Shown: positions 50,969-59,133 of the stretch, piece after piece | Layout of the letters: the number at the start of each line of letters is the position of its first letter | Numbering within the stretch: the first letter of the stretch is position 1 | Origin: a bacterium | Lineage (GTDB): Bacteria > Vulcanimicrobiota > Xenobia > Xenobiales > JADMJV01 | Length of the DNA stretch: 64,000 nucleotides | Assembly (NCBI GenBank): GCA_018780265.1 | Contig: JADMJV010000092.1 | Location: forward strand, 44,541-108,540 | Direction: 5' to 3' | The notes under the pieces: generated by a model | Databases searched by the model: none | What the model saw: the letters and a program-made list of their open reading frames with translations, nothing else | Told to the model about the DNA's origin: nothing | Made by a program: the position numbers and the translations under genes

Positions 50969-51556
50969 GTGCAGGCCGAAACAGGGTGGGTGAAACCTGT
51001 CGCCTTGCTGCTAGCCCCGGGAGCGGGCGGAGACCGCAATCATCACACTCTGGTGGCTATTGAGCAGGCCGTCGGGTTGCCTTCGCACCGGATGGATTTT
51101 GCTTATCGAAAAGCGGGACGAAAGGCCCCCGACCGGGTCCCCGTGGCTGTAGCCAGCGTGCGCGAGGAGGCGGCTCAACTGCTTGATCGGGCAGGCCTGG
51201 CGGCTTCCTCGTTGGTGCTGGGCGGACGCTCGTACGGCGGACGCATGTGTTCGCTGGCGGTAGCCCAGGGGCTGCCAGCGGCCGGATTGGTATTGCTCAG
51301 CTACCCGCTGCATCCGCCCGGCAAGCCCGAACAGTTGCGTAGTGACCATTTTCCTCACATTCACGTCCCGTGTCTCTTCCTAGGTGGCCTGTCAGACCCG
51401 TTTGGGACGCCAGCTGAGTTTGACCAGGCAGTGGCCAGGCTGGGTGGCCCGGTTGCTCAGGTGTGGTTGAAGGGCGGCCACGAACCAGCCCGCCAGGATG
51501 GCGTGATCGCCCGGGCCGTGGCTGACTGGTTGGCCAGCCAATTTGTGGTGCAGTGA
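50969..51556 (+). CDS. Alpha/beta hydrolase of the KANL3/Tex30-like family
   Basis: About 195 residues from the GTG at 50969 (GTG 50990 is an alternative; the upstream frame is a shadow of the divergent gene). PVALLLAPGAGGDRNHH is the family oxyanion segment, LVLGGRSYGGRMCS the nucleophile elbow, VLLSYPLHPPGKP follows, then PCLFLGGLSDPFGT (Asp) and KGGHEPA (His). It is a small cytoplasmic serine hydrolase of unknown substrate. It is followed after 29 bases by the convergent lspA. Confidence 0.75.
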   Translation: MQAETGWVKPVALLLAPGAGGDRNHHTLVAIEQAVGLPSHRMDFAYRKAGRKAPDRVPVAVASVREEAAQLLDRAGLAASSLVLGGRSYGGRMCSLAVAQGLPAAGLVLLSYPLHPPGKPEQLRSDHFPHIHVPCLFLGGLSDPFGTPAEFDQAVARLGGPVAQVWLKGGHEPARQDGVIARAVADWLASQFVVQ

Positions 51557-51585
51557 CATTCCGACCAGGAACTCATTCACCGCTC

Positions 51586-52062
51586 TCACCGGTTGCGTGT
51601 ATGCCCCGCCAGCAGGATGCCCAGACCGACCATCAGCACCATGTCGGCCACATTGAAAATATTGGTGCCGAGGGGCCCGTAGCCAAGATGCAGGAAGTCG
51701 CGCACGTAGCCCAGCCGAAATCGATCGATCAGGTTGCCCAGGCCTCCGGCCAACAGCAGAGCGCAGGCCAGCACATCCCAGCGGGTTTTGCCAGGCTGGC
51801 GTAAAATCTGGTATGCCAGACCCGCCAGTAGCAGGGCGGGCATCAGGCTGAGCAGCATCCAGCGCAGTGGTTGGGGCCAACTTGCCCCCAGACTGCCCCA
51901 GGCACCCAGATTTTGCGAATAGACCAGAGTGAGAATGCCGCCGTAGGTAGTGGGGGGATGGCCGGCCATGTGGTCAGCGGCCCACTGTTTGCTCCATTGG
52001 TCCAGACCTAACCAGAAAATGGCGGTGGGCAAAAGCAGCATCAGTTGTCTGGCGATAGACAT
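51586..52062 (-). CDS. lspA: Lipoprotein signal peptidase (signal peptidase II)
   Basis: 158 residues from the ATG at 52062 (GAGGGG upstream). Four transmembrane helices; DQWSKQWA near the N-terminus, and the two catalytic Asp in GNLIDRFRLGYVRDFL and FNVADMVL. It cleaves prolipoprotein signal peptides after lipidation, in the cytoplasmic membrane. Motif order and length are normal. It is divergent from the DUF4259 gene, with 81 bases between starts. Confidence 0.92.
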   Translation of the reverse strand: MSIARQLMLLLPTAIFWLGLDQWSKQWAADHMAGHPPTTYGGILTLVYSQNLGAWGSLGASWPQPLRWMLLSLMPALLLAGLAYQILRQPGKTRWDVLACALLLAGGLGNLIDRFRLGYVRDFLHLGYGPLGTNIFNVADMVLMVGLGILLAGHTRNR

Positions 52063-52143
52063 GGCGTGCCCCTCTTCTGGCGGACAGGGGCCTGACCTCC
52101 TGGCTGGCGAGGAGGTCCCTGGGCCATCGCGAAGGTTGGCCCC

Positions 52144-52560
52144 ATGGGAACATGGGGCTTTGGCAGCTTTGAAAATGACGGTGCCTCCGATTGGGCTTAC
52201 GATCTGGCCGGGGGTTCGGGTTTGCAACTTCTTCAGGATACCTTTCAAGAGGTGCTTGGCAATGACGCTGACTACATCGAGTCGGGTGCGGCCGAGAATG
52301 CCGTGGCGGCCGCCGAGGTGTTGGCTACACTGGGAGGCAAGGCCGGGACGAATCTGCCTGATTCGGTGCTGGATTGGGTCCGTTTGCAGGGCCAGCCAGT
52401 GCCGCCCTCTCTGCGCACCCAGGCGGTGGCTGCCGTGCAGCGAGTGCAGCGTCCACCTTGCGAGCTACTGGAGCTGTGGGAGGAGTCTCCCGACTTTGCC
52501 CAGTGGCAGGCCGCCATGGCTGACCTTTTGCAGCGCCTGAACGAAGGTGTCACCCACTGA
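52144..52560 (+). CDS. DUF4259 family protein
   Basis: 138 residues. MGTWGFGSFENDGASDWAYD is the diagnostic N-terminal motif of DUF4259, followed by the helical domain (SGAAENAVAAAEVLATLGGK). These are small cytoplasmic proteins of unknown function, often near toxin-immunity or other accessory genes. It is 60 bases upstream of the PfpI-like gene and may be in the same transcript. Confidence 0.85.
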   Translation: MGTWGFGSFENDGASDWAYDLAGGSGLQLLQDTFQEVLGNDADYIESGAAENAVAAAEVLATLGGKAGTNLPDSVLDWVRLQGQPVPPSLRTQAVAAVQRVQRPPCELLELWEESPDFAQWQAAMADLLQRLNEGVTH

Positions 52561-52620
52561 CTTTGCCTTGAAGTCTGCCCCGGTGTCCCACGAAGGGGCG
52601 CGCCCGGGCTGAACGAAGTC

Positions 52621-53400
52621 GTGGGCGTGGCCCGTCTGTTGATGCCTCTTCCGGACCGAGACTTCGATGTCACTGAGGTGGCGGTGCCCTGGCACCTGTG
52701 CAATCGGGCTGGCCATCAGGTGGTTTTTTGCACCGAACGGGGGGGGGCTGCTCCGCAGGCCGATCCACTCTTGCTGAAGGGGGTTCTTTTTGGGCAGCTG
52801 GGAGCTGCCCGGGGGGTCTGCGCATTGTACCGGGAACTGGAGCAGTGCCCCTCCTTTCGCCATCCTGTGTGCTGGGATTTTGACTTTGGAGACTTTGATG
52901 GTCTTGTGTTGGCAGGCGGGCACGCTCCCGGGATGATCCAGTATTTGGGATGCAATGGGCTGCAGCGCCGAGTGGCGGCCTTCTTTTTGTCGGGAAAGCC
53001 GGTGGGAGCCATCTGTCATGGAGTTTTGCTGTTGGCGCGCAGTTTGGATCCGTCCAACGGTCGCAGCGTGTTGTATGAGCGCCGGACCACCTCCTTGTGC
53101 AAGTATCAGGAGTTGCTGGCCTACCTGTTGACCTTTTGGAAGTTGGGCCGCTACTACCGGACCTATCCCGCCTATGTTGAAGACGAAGTACGCGGCTGCT
53201 TGAGGCAGCCCGCTCGTCAGTTTTTGCGCGGTCCGCTGGCCCTGCTGGCTCGCGATAGTGAGACTCAATCCGGGCCCGGCTTTGTGGTGGAAGACGGACA
53301 CTACGTGTCGGCGCGCTGGCCGGGTGACGCCTACACCTTCAGTCGGGCTTTTTTGGCCCGACTTGGCGAGCCCGCAAAGACCGGTATTCCCAAAGCATAG
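52621..53400 (+). CDS. DJ-1/PfpI-family protein (class I glutamine-amidotransferase-like)
   Basis: 259 residues from a GTG at 52621. MPLPDRDFDVTEVAVPWHLC and LVLAGGHAPGM form the Rossmann-like start; the nucleophile elbow GAICHGVLLLARS has the conserved Cys and following His. The C-terminal part (YVEDEVRGCLRQPARQFLRG) is longer than PfpI itself and resembles the large DJ-1/PfpI proteins with thioredoxin-like neighbours. Activity (glyoxalase III, protease or deglycase-type) cannot be told. The last 62 bases overlap the convergent CcdC-like gene. Confidence 0.8.
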   Translation: MGVARLLMPLPDRDFDVTEVAVPWHLCNRAGHQVVFCTERGGAAPQADPLLLKGVLFGQLGAARGVCALYRELEQCPSFRHPVCWDFDFGDFDGLVLAGGHAPGMIQYLGCNGLQRRVAAFFLSGKPVGAICHGVLLLARSLDPSNGRSVLYERRTTSLCKYQELLAYLLTFWKLGRYYRTYPAYVEDEVRGCLRQPARQFLRGPLALLARDSETQSGPGFVVEDGHYVSARWPGDAYTFSRAFLARLGEPAKTGIPKA

Positions 53401-53815
53401 TCAGGCGCCAGCGCACGATCATGCCGAAGGCCAGGATAAAGAACAGACCGGCTGTTTGGAGTGGGCTGATGAGATGCTCAACGTAACCGCGCAGTCCGAT
53501 ACGAATGGTGACCAGCCCCAGCAGCACCCACAAGAAGGCGCCTGAGCGCTTTAACATGACCTGGTCGCCTTCCAGGGTAAGGCGCGAGGTGCGGATGAGC
53601 GGGTAGGCGAAGACCAGAGCTCCCAGAATAAAGGCCAGCACCCCCCAACTGGGGTTGATGCGCGTGGGGGGGTAGAAAAACATGGCAAAGCCAGTGCTCA
53701 TGGCCAGCGGGGGGATGACAATTTTGCGCACCGAAACTGGGGTGCGCCCCTCGCGAATTCGCCATGCCAGTACGGCGGCCGTGCCCAGGATGGTGGAGAC
53801 CAGCAGGGGGGTCAC
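53339..53815 (-). CDS. CcdC-like membrane protein (DUF1453 type)
   Basis: 158 residues from a GTG at 53815. Four hydrophobic helices (LLVSTILGTAAVLAW, LAMSTGFAMFFYPPT, WGVLAFILGALVFAYPLI, GLFFILAFGMIVRW), with VRKIVIPPLAMSTGFAMFF matching the RK..IPP..MSTGF motif of Bacillus CcdC. CcdC genes are found with cytochrome c maturation in Bacillus, but no such genes are nearby here. It is divergent from dprA with 27 bases between starts. Confidence 0.72.
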   Translation of the reverse strand: MTPLLVSTILGTAAVLAWRIREGRTPVSVRKIVIPPLAMSTGFAMFFYPPTRINPSWGVLAFILGALVFAYPLIRTSRLTLEGDQVMLKRSGAFLWVLLGLVTIRIGLRGYVEHLISPLQTAGLFFILAFGMIVRWRLTMLWEYRSLRARQVGPKKPD

Positions 53816-53842
53816 AGGAGACCGATATGGGCGGAGATTTTC

Positions 53843-54628
53843 ATGCTAACCGACTATTCCGGCGCTGAACCGGTTTCCCTGGCGGAAAGGGCGGCTCTGT
53901 TATGTACAATGGAGGAAGGGCAGGCACCGGATGGTGAGGCGCTGGCCCGGGCCTTCCGTCAATTGGCAGATTGGCAAGACCAGGGGATTCGGCTGCTGTG
54001 TCGGAGAGATTGCGACTATCCGGCCAATTTGCGTAGGTTGGCGTGCATGCCCAAATCCCTTTTTGTGCAGGGCGAGTTGCGGCCACAGGACAACCGGGCT
54101 GTTGCCATAGTGGGCACCCGCCAGGCAAGTGTGGACGGACTGCGCAGGGCCAGTCGTCTGTCCTGCTCCCTGGCTCGCCAGGGGGTGACCATTGTCAGTG
54201 GTTTGGCTCGGGGTATTGACACGGCTGCTCACACGGCTGCCCTGGGTGTGGGCGGGCGCACCGTGGCCGTGCTGGGCACCGGTTTGACCCGTTACTATCC
54301 GCCCGAGAATGCCGCTTTGCAGGCCGAGATTGCTGCCCGCGGCCTGTTGGTCAGTCAATTTTCTCCCACCTTTCAAGGCACGCGCTATTCTTTCCCTATG
54401 CGCAATCGGGTTATCGCCGGGTTGGCCTTGATCAGCGTGGTGGTGGAGGCGGCCCAGGGCAGTGGTGCTCAAAATGAGGCTCGGGCAGCCCAAAAGCTTG
54501 GCCGGACGGTCTTTTTGCTGCGCAGTCTGGTGCAGGACCAGAGTTGGGCCCGGGCCATGGTTGAAAACCAGGGAGCCCTGGTTTTAACCGGGGAAGAGCA
54601 GATTCTGCAGGCTCTGGATGGGCTTTAG
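53843..54628 (+). CDS. dprA: DNA-processing protein DprA (Smf)
   Basis: 261 residues, a short DprA lacking the C-terminal winged-helix domain. Rossmann-type core: NRAVAIVGTRQASVDGLRRA, VTIVSGLARGIDTAAHTAAL, TVAVLGTGLTRYYPPEN, and SGAQNEARAAQKLGRTVF. It loads RecA on incoming single-stranded DNA in natural transformation and also has roles in non-competent bacteria. The start has GGAG eight bases upstream. No other competence genes are visible. The stop interlocks with the convergent gene (TTAG). Confidence 0.9.
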   Translation: MLTDYSGAEPVSLAERAALLCTMEEGQAPDGEALARAFRQLADWQDQGIRLLCRRDCDYPANLRRLACMPKSLFVQGELRPQDNRAVAIVGTRQASVDGLRRASRLSCSLARQGVTIVSGLARGIDTAAHTAALGVGGRTVAVLGTGLTRYYPPENAALQAEIAARGLLVSQFSPTFQGTRYSFPMRNRVIAGLALISVVVEAAQGSGAQNEARAAQKLGRTVFLLRSLVQDQSWARAMVENQGALVLTGEEQILQALDGL

Positions 54629-54990
54629 CGGTGCCCGGCGATGTTCCAGCCGTCAGTCATGCTGCGCGGACTGGCGTTTTGAAAGATAGAACGGTTTTGA
54701 CTGACCAGCATCTCGATCTGACGCAGGGCATGGTCTCCCGAGTTGCTGACTTTTTCGGGTAGGGCCGGCAGTTGGGGCACGTCCGAGTTGGCGGACTGAA
54801 TCTTGAGCATGGTGTCCAGGCTCATCTGTTCGGCGCCTGGAGTGCCGCTGGCCCAGGAACTGAGGAACTCTTCGAGGGCTGCCTCGGAATCGTCCCCCTG
54901 GGCAACGTGCTGAGTGCGCTGCAACTGCGGGGCGCTGCTTACGCCTCGGATGTTGAAGTTGTTTCCGCTTGGTTGAATCACCGACCGCAT
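54625..54990 (-). CDS. Unknown small protein
   Basis: 121 residues, polar and rich in S, Q and N (IQPSGNNFNIRGVSSAPQLQ; ALEEFLSSWASGTPG; HALRQIEMLVSQNRSIFQ). No signal peptide or membrane segment. The N-terminal PSGNNFNIRG style is reminiscent of short secreted or basal-body-type proteins, but nothing is certain. Convergent with dprA. Confidence 0.55.
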   Translation of the reverse strand: MRSVIQPSGNNFNIRGVSSAPQLQRTQHVAQGDDSEAALEEFLSSWASGTPGAEQMSLDTMLKIQSANSDVPQLPALPEKVSNSGDHALRQIEMLVSQNRSIFQNASPRSMTDGWNIAGHR

Positions 54991-55035
54991 CGCCCTTTCT
55001 AAAGCCTACCCTGGATTATCCCCGATTTTCCCCGT

Positions 55036-55083
55036 TTTGGCTAGAGCCAAACAGAACTTGTTACATGGAAGCTAGCTTTCCAT
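55036..55083. promoter_or_regulatory. Two inverted repeats upstream of the AAA ATPase gene
   Basis: TTTGGCT-AG-AGCCAAA (55036-55051) is a perfect inverted repeat with 7-base arms. ATGGAAGCTAGCTTTCCAT (55065-55083) is a near-perfect palindrome centred on GCTAGC. Both lie between the divergently transcribed genes at 54990 and 55143. They have no T-tract, so operators are more likely than terminators. Confidence 0.4.
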
Positions 55084-55142
55084 GAGCAGCCCGACCTGGT
55101 GTCACATCCGCTCAAGAATTTCAGGGCGAACACTGGCGATGG

Positions 55143-56387
55143 GTGACAACGTCCGGATGCTTGATGGCGTTGTCTAAAGGTTCTGGACAGTGCTTGCGAA
55201 AATCGGGAGGGAGCTCCAGATTTTCCACGAAAATCCGGAGGGTGTTCCCTCGCTCGATTATTTTGCCCGAAAAACGCAGTTTCTTTCTCTTCGGCGCTCG
55301 TGGCACAGGAAAGAGCACACTGATTCACCAGCGCTTTCCGCGGCAAACCACCTGGTTTGTCGACCTTCTGTCAGCCTCCCAGGAAGACGCTTACTCCCGC
55401 GATCCTGACCTCTTTTACCGGCAGGTTCTTCAACTGGGGCCTGCCATTGACACGGTTGTTATCGATGAGGTGCAAAAGGTTCCAAAGTTGCTAGACAGTG
55501 TTCATCGTCTCATCTTTGAAACATCCCTTCAGTTCGTGCTGACCGGTTCCAGTGCACGCAGGTTGCGCAGGGGGGCTGCCAATATGCTGGCGGGACGCGC
55601 CTTCGAGCGCAGTTTGCATCCTCTGACTTGCAGTGAGGTGGGCGACGCCTTCGACCTGGACAGGGTCTTGAGCTGGGGGTCTTTACCTGAAGTATTTGCC
55701 CTCAATAGTACGGATCGGCGTGAGTATCTTGAGGTATACGCGCGAACCTACCTTAAGGAGGAGGTGTGGGCCGAGCATCTCATTCGCCAACTTGAGCCAT
55801 TTCGAAAATTTCTGGAAGTGGCTGCTCAGCAAGCGGGGCAGCCGGTCAACTACGCGCGCATCGCCCGGGACGTGGGGGTGGATGGAAAGACCGTCAAGGA
55901 ATACTTTCAAATTCTGGAAGATACTCTGGTCGGATTCCTTCTCGAGCCTTTTCTTGGCTCTACTAGGAAGCGGGTTCACAAGGCTCCGAAATTTTTCTTC
56001 TTCGATATTGGAGTGAGCCGGGCCCTGGCCCACCAGATGCACGCGCCACCCATTGCCTCGACCAGTTATTATGGCGACCTCTTTGAACAGTTTCTTGTGC
56101 TTGAAATGCTTCGCCAGGAGGCCTATCTGCGCAAGGGCTATCGTTTCTATTACCTGTCCGATGAAAGGGGAGAAGTCGATCTGGTGATTGAGCGACCTGG
56201 TCAACCTCATGCTTTGGTGGAGATCAAGTCCACCATCGAAATCCGTCCAGACAAACTCAGGTCTTTGGCTTCTATGGGGCGCAGTCTGGAGGGATGCGAG
56301 ATGTTTTGTCTCAGCCGCGATCCACGTTCGCAGCGTATGGGGTCCATCCAGGCCTTGCCGTGGCAGCAAGGCCTGCGCGAGATATAG
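55143..56387 (+). CDS. AAA-type ATPase of the AAA_14/DUF4143 family
   Basis: About 414 residues from a GTG at 55143; the ATG at 55164 is an alternative. Walker A LFGARGTGKSTLIHQRFP, Walker B TVVIDEVQKVP, sensor-like FVLTGSSARRL, then the DUF4143 domain with YLKEEVWAEHLIRQ and a C-terminal nuclease-like DERGEVDLVIERPGQPHALV followed by EIKST (an E-x-D...E-I-K arrangement). These ATPases are scattered, often horizontally acquired, and of unclear role. It is isolated, and dyads upstream suggest its own regulation. Confidence 0.85.
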   Translation: MTTSGCLMALSKGSGQCLRKSGGSSRFSTKIRRVFPRSIILPEKRSFFLFGARGTGKSTLIHQRFPRQTTWFVDLLSASQEDAYSRDPDLFYRQVLQLGPAIDTVVIDEVQKVPKLLDSVHRLIFETSLQFVLTGSSARRLRRGAANMLAGRAFERSLHPLTCSEVGDAFDLDRVLSWGSLPEVFALNSTDRREYLEVYARTYLKEEVWAEHLIRQLEPFRKFLEVAAQQAGQPVNYARIARDVGVDGKTVKEYFQILEDTLVGFLLEPFLGSTRKRVHKAPKFFFFDIGVSRALAHQMHAPPIASTSYYGDLFEQFLVLEMLRQEAYLRKGYRFYYLSDERGEVDLVIERPGQPHALVEIKSTIEIRPDKLRSLASMGRSLEGCEMFCLSRDPRSQRMGSIQALPWQQGLREI

Positions 56388-56419
56388 AAAAACCAGGGAC
56401 TCGGGCCTGCCAGCGAGAA

Positions 56420-56875
56420 ATGTCGACGATGAATATCGAAGATGCCCACAGCTTACCCGCCGAGATAGAGAAGCTTGCCGAGGGCTTTGAAGCTCGTGAC
56501 TTTCACTTTGCCGTGGTGTGCGCCAACAAGGTGCTGAACCTGTTGGTCCCCGAACAGCCGCACGAGGAAGAGGCTTTGAGTACCGGCTGGGTGGCCGAGA
56601 GCCACAAGTCGCTCAAGGCGCTGGATAGCAAAGATTTTGGCCTGGCCGCTATGTGCCTGCGTAAAGCCGTGAAGGCCTACACTGGCAGTCCCGCCATTGC
56701 GGGCGCCACGGCCGAGGACGTCAAAGCCGTTCGTCACTATTTTGAAGAGATCGCAATTTCTCTGAGCGCAGGCGAATTTCCCAACGTGGCAATGTATGTG
56801 CGCAAATTGGCCAAGAAGCTCATCCTCACGCCGGTCGTCACCGTTGCCGAAGAAGCGGTTCAGGAGCCGGCCTGA
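56420..56875 (+). CDS. Unknown helical protein with three internal repeats
   Basis: 151 residues from the ATG at 56420 (ATG 56429 possible). Three similar helical pairs: GFEARDFHFAVVCANKVLNL, ALDSKDFGLAAMCLRKAVKA and SLSAGEFPNVAMYVRKLAKK, each with a small-residue [D/E]F turn followed by a basic helix. The arrangement resembles short alpha-solenoid repeats (TPR-like spacing, but not a clear TPR). No signal peptide. Function unknown. It lies 32 bases after the AAA ATPase gene on the same strand. Confidence 0.65.
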   Translation: MSTMNIEDAHSLPAEIEKLAEGFEARDFHFAVVCANKVLNLLVPEQPHEEEALSTGWVAESHKSLKALDSKDFGLAAMCLRKAVKAYTGSPAIAGATAEDVKAVRHYFEEIAISLSAGEFPNVAMYVRKLAKKLILTPVVTVAEEAVQEPA

Positions 56876-56876
56876 A

Positions 56877-57460
56877 TTAGCTGGGGCTCATCTGCTTGCG
56901 GGTAGCCAGGTCCTCCAGTCGGCCGATCAGGTCGGTGGGGAGGTCGGCGGGCAGCCAATGCCGTAGCGCAGCAGCAATACGCGGATTTCGGCGGCGGTGT
57001 GAAGTGGACCGCGCCATTTGCGGGCGTGGGCTGCTTGTGAGCGACCGAGGGGGCGCTGCATCGGGCTCAGGTCGACCAGGTTAGGGTTGATTTCCCAGTG
57101 ATCGAGCAGGGTCTCGGATGGACCGCAGGCAGTGGCCAGTTGCTGAAAAGGATACCGCGCCCAGTCGTAGCAGTCGGTCCCACCAGCCCCGGTCAGCAAA
57201 AATGTCGCGAATTTGCTGGCGTTGGCTGCGCCATTGACGCAGCAGGGGCACTTCCTCGGCGGGCGTGAGGTGGGGGCGTTGTAATATTTCTAGCAACCAT
57301 TAACGGGAAGCCTCATCCAATTGGGGCAAAATGCTTTCCCAATCAGGTCGGGGCAGTTCCTCGACACGTTGGCTCTGACAAAGCAAAAACTCGATCTGTT
57401 GCTCGACCGGTCGGGCTGACGGCGAAGTTGTTGGGCCAGCCAGCCACAGGCCTATTCATG
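56877..57460 (-). pseudogene. Decayed gene with an in-frame stop and frameshifts
   Basis: Protein-like sequence runs through all three minus frames. VEQQIEFLLCQSQRVEELPR then WESILPQLDEASR ends at a TAA (about 57301); the same frame resumes with WLLEILQRPHLTPAEEVPLL, then shifts to PFQQLATACGPSETLLDHWE, and again to LPADLPTDLIGRLEDLATRK before the last stop at 56877. At least one stop and two frameshifts are needed, so it is a pseudogene. The family is not recognised. It fills the otherwise empty stretch between 56875 and 57532. Confidence 0.6.
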
Positions 57461-57531
57461 ACTCCAGCAGATCACCAGCCCTCTTTCCCTGTAGAGCAGG
57501 CCCATCCCGCTTTCATGCGGAAAGGTTGTCG

Positions 57532-58032
57532 ATGGCAGCTGTGGTGATTCGCATGGCGGAACGATATTCGACTTATATCCACCACGACCACATTTTGGGC
57601 TATCTGAAGGCCCTCAAGATCGTGATCGCTGCTGACGAGAACATTTCCCCTAAAGAGCTGCACGCTTTGCGTTTGGGCATGCGCTTTATGGGAATTCCCG
57701 AAGAGGTACGCCGGCAAGTCGAGGAGTTTGACCCCCTGGAGGTGCGTCTGTTGCAAGTGTTGCCTAATTTTCGACTGGGGGGGCTGGAAGCGCGCTACAT
57801 GGTGCGTGACGCCGTTGAGTTGGCTTCGTCCGACGGTGTCTACTCGACAGCGGAGAGGGCGGCCGTCAACCGCATCGCCAGCATGTTGGGCGTGGGCAAG
57901 GAGATGGTGCGCGCTCTGGAGAGCCTGGTGGAGTTGGAGCGGGCCACCCGGCGCTTGAAAAAGGCGTTGCTGCCGCAAGGCTTGCCCGCCGGGGCCTTTT
58001 TGAACGGTCCGTTCAGCCAAGAATCTCTTTGA
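57532..58032 (+). CDS. TerB-like domain protein
   Basis: 166 residues from the ATG at 57532 (GGAAAGG six bases upstream); a TTG two codons earlier is less likely. All-helical with the TerB pattern: LGYLKALKIVIAADENISPK, then LEARYMVRDAVELASSDGVY followed by AERAAVNRIASMLGVG. The two acidic turns (AADENISPKE and ASSDGVYSTAE) are the metal-binding-like loops of TerB/DjlA domains. Function in this context is unknown. Its 3' end overlaps the convergent bestrophin gene by 20 bases. Confidence 0.75.
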   Translation: MAAVVIRMAERYSTYIHHDHILGYLKALKIVIAADENISPKELHALRLGMRFMGIPEEVRRQVEEFDPLEVRLLQVLPNFRLGGLEARYMVRDAVELASSDGVYSTAERAAVNRIASMLGVGKEMVRALESLVELERATRRLKKALLPQGLPAGAFLNGPFSQESL

Positions 58033-58894
58033 GATTACTTTCGATCATCTGGCTCAGACGGTCCATGGGTAAATCGTTGGCATCGTTGCCAAAGGGCTCC
58101 TCGATCTGCTCCGCGATCAACTCCAGGCTGGCCAGTACGTAGAAAATGAAAACAACCACGGGAATGGCCAGCCAGCTCAGGCTGAACACGTAGCCCAAGG
58201 GCAGAGTGAGGGTGTAGGCCACGATGAACTTTTTGATAAAGACAATGTAGGAGAAGGGTATGGGCGTATTTTTGATGCGCTCACAGGCGCCGCAGATGTC
58301 GAGCAAAGCGGTGACATCATTGTTGAGCATCAACTGCTGGTTTTCACTCAGGTGCCCCTCTTTGCCCAGGGCGGTGAGGCGTTGCACCATTCGCGAGACC
58401 ACCTGAGTCGGTACGTGCTTGCCCCGGTCCAGGTCGGGGAGTTCGGGGTGGGGGCGTTCGTCCAGTTGCAAACGGGTCTGCTCCCGCAACAGGTGGTTCT
58501 TCAGTTCCACGGCAAAAAGTCCGATTAAGGTGGCGAAGGCAGTCCGCGTTTCTCGAGCTTCAGGGGGCAGATAGGCGTTGAGTTTGACCCCCAGATTGCG
58601 GCTGCAGTTAACCAGCGAGCCCCACAGTTTGCGCCCTTCCCACCACCTATCGTAGGCCGTATTGGTGCGAAAAACCAACAACATGCTGATGGCGAAGCCC
58701 AGCAGACTGTGCATCAGGGTGATGTTCTTCAGCGGATGGCTGTGGGACAGGTGAAGATAATTCATTTCCAGCCAGGCCACCGCGGCCGTAAAGGCTGCCA
58801 GCATCACTAGCATGGGCAGCAGTTTGCGGAACGTATCGGCTTTGTGAAATTCAAAAAGAGGTTTGAGCCAGCGCGTAGGGTCTTCGGCTATCAT
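58013..58894 (-). CDS. Bestrophin-family anion channel
   Basis: 293 residues from the ATG at 58894; the frame further upstream is a shadow. RFP-TM family motifs: LGFAISMLLVFRTNTAYDRW then WEGRKLWG, IPFSYIVFIKKFIVAYTLTL and IEEPFGNDANDLPMD (the acidic Ca2+-clasp-like region). Four membrane helices. Bacterial bestrophins form pentameric chloride or cation channels in the cytoplasmic membrane. No partner genes are evident. Confidence 0.88.
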   Translation of the reverse strand: MIAEDPTRWLKPLFEFHKADTFRKLLPMLVMLAAFTAAVAWLEMNYLHLSHSHPLKNITLMHSLLGFAISMLLVFRTNTAYDRWWEGRKLWGSLVNCSRNLGVKLNAYLPPEARETRTAFATLIGLFAVELKNHLLREQTRLQLDERPHPELPDLDRGKHVPTQVVSRMVQRLTALGKEGHLSENQQLMLNNDVTALLDICGACERIKNTPIPFSYIVFIKKFIVAYTLTLPLGYVFSLSWLAIPVVVFIFYVLASLELIAEQIEEPFGNDANDLPMDRLSQMIESNLKEILG

Positions 58895-59133
58895 TTCCAA
58901 ATTTCGGGTTCCTGTAACCCTGGCTGGCTTCCTCCCCGGACTTCCAACCCTCATCCATGGAAAATTTGGGTAAGGTTGGGCCTTGGCATTGCTGACTCGG
59001 AGGCGTGGGGATTTAGAGGCTGGTGACCTGCTGGTGCAATGCCTGCGCTTCGTGGCCCCCGACCCGCTATTGGACAGCGGCTGGTTCAAACGGGTTCAGA
59101 CTTTTTTCAGGGGCTGCGGCTCTTTTGGTGAAC

